Assembly: GCA_011042035.1 (NCBI GenBank)
Contig: DQZA01000111.1
Coordinates: 1-10,730, forward strand
Origin: Desulfobacteraceae bacterium
Lineage (GTDB): Bacteria > Desulfobacterota > DSM-4660 > Desulfatiglandales > Desulfatiglandaceae
Length of the DNA: 10,730 nucleotides
Direction: 5' to 3'
The notes under the pieces are model-generated. The model did not search any database and had not been told where the DNA came from. It was given only the letters and a program-made list of their open reading frames with translations. Positions 6,829-10,730 of the stretch are shown piece by piece. The position numbers and the translations under genes are program-made. Positions within the stretch are counted from its first letter, which is position 1; the number at the start of each line of letters is the position of its first letter.

Positions 6829-8385
6829 ATGTGGAATGAGGAAGTAAAGGAACTTGAAAAAAGGAAACGGCTTGCCTACCAGCTAGGAGGCGAAGGCAAC
6901 ATTGCCAGACAGCATCGTAACGGTAAGATGACGGTGCGCGAGCGCATAAGGGCCCTTTGTGATGCCGGCTCATTTAAGGAAAGAGGTGTTTTGGCGGGGA
7001 TAGCGAGGTATGAGGACGATAAGCTCAAGGGTATTGTCCCTTGCCCGTTTATAATGGGGATCGGGAAGATTAATGGCCGCCGCGTCGCTGTGCACGGAGA
7101 TGATTTCACGGTCAAGGGAGCTTCGGTAGGCAGGATGTACAAGGCCAAATCTGCCTACTTTGTTAAGATGGCAAGGACATTTAGACTCCCCATAGTCAGA
7201 TTGCTTGAAGGTGCGGGTGGTTCGATAAAGGAGATTCTTGAGATAGGATACACTGAACTACCCACATCAGGTGATGAATGTACACAGGATAGGGTGGAGG
7301 TCTTATCAGAGGTTCCGGTTGTATCTGCCGGCTTCGGAGCCATCGCGGGGCTGGGAGCGATGTATATGGTCATGAGTCACTTTTCTGTCATGGTGAAGGG
7401 GAAGGCCCATGTCTTTGTTGGAGGCCCACCCCTTGTTAAATCGGCCTTTGGTCAAGACGTTACCAAAGATGATTTGGGTGGATACAAGATACATACCCGA
7501 GTGAGCGGGGTTGTGGACAACGAGGCAGAAGATGAAGTGGACGCACTCAATCAAGTGAAAAGATTCCTATCTTATTTGCCATCGAATGTATGGGAGATGC
7601 CCCCGAGGAAACCAGACCCTGGCGATGATGCGAAACGCCGCGAAGAACAACTCCTGTCCATTATTCCCAGGGATATCAGAAAACCTTATGACGCAAGAAA
7701 AATTTTAGAGTTGGTGTTTGACCGTGGTTCGCTTTTTGAGATGGGTAAATATTACGGGAGATCGCAAATAATGGCTTTGGCCCGGTTGGACGGATATCCC
7801 GTGGGTGTCATGGCCAATGACACTCGATTTAATGCCGGTTGCTTTGATTACGATGTTGCCGAAAAATTCCAGCGATTTATTGATATGTGCGATACCTTTC
7901 ATTTGCCCGTTGTCAATTTTGTGGATCAACCAGGATTTGCAATAGGGAAGAAGAGTGAGATGCATGGAACGATACGAAAAGGGGTGCGGGCCAGCTTTGC
8001 TATTGTTCAAGCGACTGTTCCTGTAGCCGTCATTTATATTCGTAAGTGCTTTGGGGTCGCAGGGGCAGCCCAAAAACCCGGAATCCGGCTGAGTTGGCGG
8101 TTTGCCTGGCCCTCAGCGGTGTGGGGTAATATTCCTGTTGAAGGGGGGGTGTTTGCTGCTCATCGAGCTGAGATTGAGGCAGCGGATGATCCCGAAGCAT
8201 ACCTATCTAAATTGCAGCAAAAATATAAGTCAATTTCGTCTCCTTTTCGAACTGCGGAGGCCTTCGGCATCGAGGACATAATAGACCCAAGAGATACCAG
8301 GGCCTTGTTATGCGATTGGGTCACAATGGCCTATGACAGGGAAAAGGCAAATCTCGGTCCCAAAAGAAGGGGAATGCGATGTTGA
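6829..8385 (+). CDS. Acyl-CoA carboxylase beta-type carboxyltransferase (PCC/MCC-beta, GcdA-like)
   Basis: A 518-aa subunit of the biotin-dependent carboxyltransferase family, which moves CO2 between carboxybiotin and an acyl-CoA. ATG 6829 is preferred over TTG 6820: AAGGGAG (6811-6817) is 11 nt from the ATG but only 2 nt from the TTG. The N-terminal half holds RERIRALCDAGSF (37-49), GDDFTVKGASVG (90-101), LLEGAGGSI (125-133), the oxyanion-loop region GAIAGLGAMY (170-179) and GGPPLVK (198-204). The C-terminal half holds FVDQPGFAIG (364-373) and RKCFGVAGAA (405-414), then the WRFAWPSAVWG segment (423-433). Both carboxyltransferase halves are therefore present. No biotin carboxylase or biotin carrier gene is in the window, so partners must be encoded elsewhere. 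It could work as a carboxylase or as part of a decarboxylase; the acyl substrate cannot be told from the sequence. It is the last gene of the plus operon, 62 nt after the MBL gene. Confidence 0.9.
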   Translation: MWNEEVKELEKRKRLAYQLGGEGNIARQHRNGKMTVRERIRALCDAGSFKERGVLAGIARYEDDKLKGIVPCPFIMGIGKINGRRVAVHGDDFTVKGASVGRMYKAKSAYFVKMARTFRLPIVRLLEGAGGSIKEILEIGYTELPTSGDECTQDRVEVLSEVPVVSAGFGAIAGLGAMYMVMSHFSVMVKGKAHVFVGGPPLVKSAFGQDVTKDDLGGYKIHTRVSGVVDNEAEDEVDALNQVKRFLSYLPSNVWEMPPRKPDPGDDAKRREEQLLSIIPRDIRKPYDARKILELVFDRGSLFEMGKYYGRSQIMALARLDGYPVGVMANDTRFNAGCFDYDVAEKFQRFIDMCDTFHLPVVNFVDQPGFAIGKKSEMHGTIRKGVRASFAIVQATVPVAVIYIRKCFGVAGAAQKPGIRLSWRFAWPSAVWGNIPVEGGVFAAHRAEIEAADDPEAYLSKLQQKYKSISSPFRTAEAFGIEDIIDPRDTRALLCDWVTMAYDREKANLGPKRRGMRC

Positions 8386-8468
8386 TAAGGGTATGGCTGG
8401 TCTCTGCTTGTCCACTCAATTACCTTACCCGATCAGAAATTACAAAAGTGAAATACTTTTCCGGCTGA
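8379..8468 (+). CDS. Possible 29-codon small ORF overlapping the carboxyltransferase stop
   Basis: ATG 8379 overlaps the end of the carboxyltransferase gene in another frame, with AAGGGG (8367-8372) at an ideal 6-nt spacing, and stops with TGA at 8466-8468. The peptide begins MLIRVWLVSACPLNYL, with a short hydrophobic stretch. It resembles nothing I recognise. It could be a microprotein, a decayed remnant of a former next gene, or chance. Confidence 0.2.
   Translation: MLIRVWLVSACPLNYLTRSEITKVKYFSG
8444..8460. terminator. Weak AT-rich hairpin between converging genes
   Basis: AAAAGT-GAAAT-ACTTTT forms a 6-bp stem with a 5-nt loop in the gap between the converging carboxyltransferase and htpX genes. 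The stem is AT-rich and has no separate U-run, so a bidirectional terminator is only suggested by position. Nothing else is recognisable in 8386-8547. Confidence 0.25.
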
Positions 8469-8547
8469 TGCCAGGGCGAAACGTGATCTGATTATGACCT
8501 TGTCATCAATACAGGTACCCTCAGCGTCAATTCGGCAGTGGCAGCGG

Positions 8548-9432
8548 TCATGGGGGCAGCGGTCCCTCATCGTCCTGAATCCTTAATGACCTTATGCCCC
8601 TAAGCCTGGCTATCCTTTCCTCCAAGGGGGGATGTGTGGAGAAAAGGCTCACGAGGCTTCCGCCTGATAGGGGATTAACAATAAACATGTGGGCCGTCTC
8701 GGGTGCAGCATTCATTGGCAGCTTGCCGGAGTAGGCGCCTAGTTTTTCCAGGGCACTGGCCAGCCATTCGGGATTTCCGACATACTGGGCTCCACTTGTG
8801 TCCGCCTGGTATTCCCTGGAGCGCGATATGGCCATCTGTATCAGCATGGCTGCTATGGGTGCCAGAATCGACATGAGAAGCAGGCCTATCATCCCCAGCC
8901 CTCCGTCTTCTTCGTCGTCTGAACCTCCTCCAAGGAAGGCAAACCATCTCGCCATATTAGCCAAGATCATTATCGCACCTGCCATGGTAGCGGCGATGGA
9001 CCCTATCAGAATATCCCTGTGCTTGACATGTGCAAGCTCGTGGCCCAAAACTCCGGCCACTTCCTCTGGCCCCATGAGCTTCAGAAGGCCCTCAGTGACC
9101 GCAACCACGGCATGCTCAGGATTTCTCCCTGTTGCAAAGGCATTGGGACTCTGTTCCGGGATTATATATATCCTGGGCATGGGAAGCCCGGCGCGTGCCG
9201 CCAGATGACCCACCATGTTATATAACTCAGGATATTCGTCCGGTGTTACCTCCCTGGCCCTGTACATTCGAAGAACAATCTTGTCAGAATACCAGTAGCT
9301 GAAAAAATTCATACCCGTGGCCAGGATGAATGCAAATATCATTCCCTGTTGCCCACCAAAAAGATGCCCAATAAACAGAATCAGACAGGTAAGGAGCGCC
9401 ATCAAAAACCATGTTCTCAACTGGTTTAACAT
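8548..9432 (-). CDS. htpX: HtpX family membrane zinc metalloprotease
   Basis: A 294-aa M48-family protease that degrades damaged or misfolded membrane proteins, with its active site facing the cytoplasm. ATG 9432 (MLNQLRTWFL) is chosen over the ATG at 9471. AGGGG precedes it at good spacing, the known family start is reproduced, and a promoter -10 box overlaps the upstream ATG. The catalytic motif is HELAH at 131-135, and the third zinc ligand is the Glu of SREYQAD (E207). Hydrophobic segments lie at about 8-22, 27-46, 141-160 and 178-202. An acidic Gly-rich loop (SDDEEDGGLG) sits before the last one. STHPPLEERI near the C-terminus is standard for the family. Length is normal. It is a single gene with its own promoter, not part of the redox operons. 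Confidence 0.96.
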   Translation of the reverse strand: MLNQLRTWFLMALLTCLILFIGHLFGGQQGMIFAFILATGMNFFSYWYSDKIVLRMYRAREVTPDEYPELYNMVGHLAARAGLPMPRIYIIPEQSPNAFATGRNPEHAVVAVTEGLLKLMGPEEVAGVLGHELAHVKHRDILIGSIAATMAGAIMILANMARWFAFLGGGSDDEEDGGLGMIGLLLMSILAPIAAMLIQMAISRSREYQADTSGAQYVGNPEWLASALEKLGAYSGKLPMNAAPETAHMFIVNPLSGGSLVSLFSTHPPLEERIARLRGIRSLRIQDDEGPLPP

Positions 9433-9469
9433 TGCTTTCCCCTCGCGTTTTCTTGCATATTTTGGCTGC

Positions 9470-9499
9470 ATAATATAAGGACAGAAACCGGCGGGTCAA
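9470..9499 (-). promoter_or_regulatory. Sigma-70-type promoter for htpX
   Basis: On the minus strand TTGACC (9499-9494) is followed after 16 bp by TATATT (9477-9472), or after 18 bp by TATTAT (9475-9470). The start would fall near 9464, about 32 nt before ATG 9432. The position and both boxes fit well. Confidence 0.6.
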
Positions 9500-9507
9500 G
9501 CCCTCCC

Positions 9508-9529
9508 AAGTGCCTGGGCCGGGCACCTT
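9508..9529. repeat. Inverted repeat between the diverging htpX and transporter promoters
   Basis: GTGCC (9510-9514) and GGCAC (9522-9526) form a GC-rich imperfect palindrome with a 7-nt centre, flanked by AA and TT one base out of register. It lies just upstream of both -35 boxes, where an operator could influence both genes. Chance occurrence is possible for arms this short. Confidence 0.35.
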
Positions 9530-9548
9530 CCCAAATAAACATAAATAG

Positions 9549-9577
9549 TTGACACTATGCCACACAGCCTTTAGATT
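9549..9577 (+). promoter_or_regulatory. Sigma-70-type promoter for the membrane transporter gene
   Basis: A perfect TTGACA (9549-9554), a 17-bp spacer and TAGATT (9572-9577, four of six -10 positions) precede the gene. The start would be near 9584, giving a leader of about 25 nt to ATG 9610. Confidence 0.6.
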
Positions 9578-9609
9578 TCCATTGCTTACATATCTCTAGA
9601 CTTGAGAAT

Positions 9610-10548
9610 ATGCCCATGTTTCGGCCCGCTGATGTGCTACTCTTGTTTGTGGTGTTCTCTTCGATGCTTGTGGGGATACTGGCCCCTGAGGTGGCTGGAT
9701 ATCTCAGGCCATATCCCCTTTATTGCATGATGTTCCTGCTCTTTTTGAGTTTTTTGTCACTGGAGCTTTCAGAGATAGGAAAAATCCTGCGCCAGCGCAT
9801 CCCAATGACCCTGTGGCTTGTTTTCTGCAAGCTGGTCCTATTCCCGTTGTTGATATTCCTTGTGCTGAAATTCACCTTCCCCCGATTTGCCATTGCAGGC
9901 CTTTTACTTAGCGGGGTTTCCACAGGAGTTGTGGCACCTTTCATATCAACGCTGGTAAGATCAAACAAGGGATTGGTGCTGCTCCTGGTGGTAGTTAGCT
10001 CAATGCTTGTTCCATTCACGTTGCCTGCCCTTGTAAAGGTGGTGGCGGGCCGCTCAGTGGCAATGTCACTTTGGGGCATGATGAGGGTCTTAGGCCTGAT
10101 CGTGTTTGTTCCCATGGCACTGGTGGAGCTTATGAGAAAATTTGCCCCGTCACTTGCACAGGCCATTTCTCGAAGGCGCTACCCAATTTCCCTGGCCATT
10201 TTTGCCATTATAAATTTCGGCGTCTTTTCAAAATACTCTTCATACTTTAGACAGAGTCCAGATGCACTGTTGAGCGCCTCTCTTGTGGCCCTTTTCCTGG
10301 GAGGTGTCTTGTTTATCTTAGGACTTGCCTGTGCGTGGCACGCTGCAGCCGATGACAAGATGGCCTCTGCCATTGCTGCTGCTAATATTAACAACGTACT
10401 CATAATCGTTTTTTCTGCCCGGTTTTTTGGCCCACTGGAGGCGACAGTAGCCGCCATGTACATGATACCCTTCTTCCTGGTGCTGTTTCCCATGAGGGCT
10501 TATGAGAGATTCGTATCAACAAGGGAAGCGCGTTCTCCTAAATACTAG
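9610..10548 (+). CDS. Bile acid:sodium symporter (BASS) superfamily membrane protein
   Basis: A 312-aa polytopic inner-membrane protein with about ten hydrophobic segments (roughly 7-25, 36-53, 66-88, 93-113, 119-142, 155-173, 191-208, 219-242, 250-270, 274-296). The segment GLLLSGVSTGVVAPFIST (97-114) and the late AANINNVLIIVFSARFF (257-273), followed by a hydrophobic closing helix, match the layout of BASS/SBF proteins. These carry organic anions with sodium; ACR3 arsenite exporters are distant relatives. The substrate cannot be read. The CxxC and Cys features of ACR3 are absent, so arsenite export is not favoured. The start is ATG 9610. ATG 9616 is six bases on and has better spacing to the weak GAGA site at 9604-9607, so it may be the true start. 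It diverges from htpX and appears to be a single gene. Confidence 0.78.
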   Translation: MPMFRPADVLLLFVVFSSMLVGILAPEVAGYLRPYPLYCMMFLLFLSFLSLELSEIGKILRQRIPMTLWLVFCKLVLFPLLIFLVLKFTFPRFAIAGLLLSGVSTGVVAPFISTLVRSNKGLVLLLVVVSSMLVPFTLPALVKVVAGRSVAMSLWGMMRVLGLIVFVPMALVELMRKFAPSLAQAISRRRYPISLAIFAIINFGVFSKYSSYFRQSPDALLSASLVALFLGGVLFILGLACAWHAAADDKMASAIAAANINNVLIIVFSARFFGPLEATVAAMYMIPFFLVLFPMRAYERFVSTREARSPKY

Positions 10549-10599
10549 GGCCAATGATGAGGAGAAGGGCTTTATATAACTAAAACTCCGATATAAGGA

Positions 10600-10623
10600 T
10601 TGAAAAAAAGTGGATTTTTTCAA
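10600..10623 (+). terminator. AT-only hairpin downstream of the transporter gene
   Basis: TTGAAAAAA (10600-10608) pairs perfectly with TTTTTTCAA (10615-10623) around the loop AGTGGA. It lies about 50 nt after the transporter stop, a normal terminator position. The stem has only one G-C pair and the U-rich part is inside the stem rather than after it, so it is atypical. Confidence 0.4.
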
Positions 10624-10682
10624 AAAAATTGCATATTCCTGATTTTCCTGTCCTTTTTCAAAATGTAACGATAAGAGGTGTA

Positions 10683-10730
10683 ATGACGCACGGGAAGCAC
10701 GGTAGTCCACGATCAAACATAGACATAAGA
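10683..10730 (+). CDS. Possible start of a new gene running off the right edge
   Basis: ATG 10683 follows AAGAGG (10673-10678) at a somewhat short 4-nt spacing. The frame stays open for all 16 codons to the edge (MTHGKHGSPRSNIDIR). The fragment is too short to recognise or to judge coding character. Confidence 0.3.
   Translation, partial: MTHGKHGSPRSNIDIR

Noticed and set aside
9433..9471. Upstream in-frame ATG extending HtpX by 13 residues
   Set aside because: The added residues are charged and absent from the family, and the ATG falls in the promoter -10 region.
9601..9619. CTTGAGA followed by CCCATGT, resembling a heat-shock sigma-32 promoter
   Set aside because: The spacing is only 5 bp instead of 11-15 and it overlaps the start of the transporter gene.
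9720..10166. 148-codon open frame on the minus strand
   Set aside because: Antisense to the membrane transporter; the Ser/Thr-rich, low-hydrophobic translation is typical of a shadow of a membrane-protein gene.
1..10730. CRISPR array, insertion sequence, tRNA or defence island
   Set aside because: No regularly spaced repeats, transposase, terminal inverted repeats or tRNA-like folds were seen; genes are tightly packed and of uniform character.

Overview
The window reads as chromosomal DNA of a strictly anaerobic bacterium, most likely a Desulfobacterota (former Deltaproteobacteria) sulfate reducer or syntroph. This is inferred from the gene content: CCG-domain iron-sulfur proteins paired with GlcD-like flavoproteins, an MBL protein of the dihydropteroate-synthase-like group, an acyl-CoA carboxyltransferase, and a sigma-54-like promoter element. 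Protein sequences were read by eye and no database search was run. Base composition looks even across the window, and I see no mobile element, CRISPR array, tRNA or rRNA.

Region 1 (1-3500, minus strand) is a tight three-gene redox operon, read right to left: a 342-aa two-[4Fe-4S] plus CCG-domain protein, a 460-aa FAD-binding (PCMH/VAO fold, GlcD-like) oxidoreductase, and a second ferredoxin/CCG-domain protein whose C-terminus runs off the left edge. The junctions are 4 nt and 0 nt, so the products are probably co-translated and form one complex. This is the architecture of glycolate/lactate-oxidase-type flavoprotein plus HdrD/GlpC/GlcF-type iron-sulfur electron carriers.

Region 2 (3501-3760) is a 260-bp divergent control region. 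It has back-to-back TTGACA -35 boxes, a sigma-54-like -24/-12 element and inverted repeats.

Region 3 (3761-8385, plus strand) is a second operon: a paralogue of the FAD oxidoreductase, coaE (dephospho-CoA kinase, TTG start overlapping the previous stop), an MBL-fold metallohydrolase, and an acyl-CoA carboxylase beta-type carboxyltransferase. Together with region 1 it looks like a module that oxidises an organic acid, alcohol or CoA-ester intermediate, passes electrons through FAD to Fe-S/CCG proteins, and handles CoA thioesters. The substrate cannot be read from the sequence.

Region 4 (8386-10730) is apparently unrelated housekeeping: htpX (membrane zinc protease, minus strand), diverging across a 177-bp two-promoter region from a bile-acid:sodium-symporter-superfamily membrane protein. 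Then follow an AT-only hairpin and possibly the first 16 codons of another gene at the right edge.
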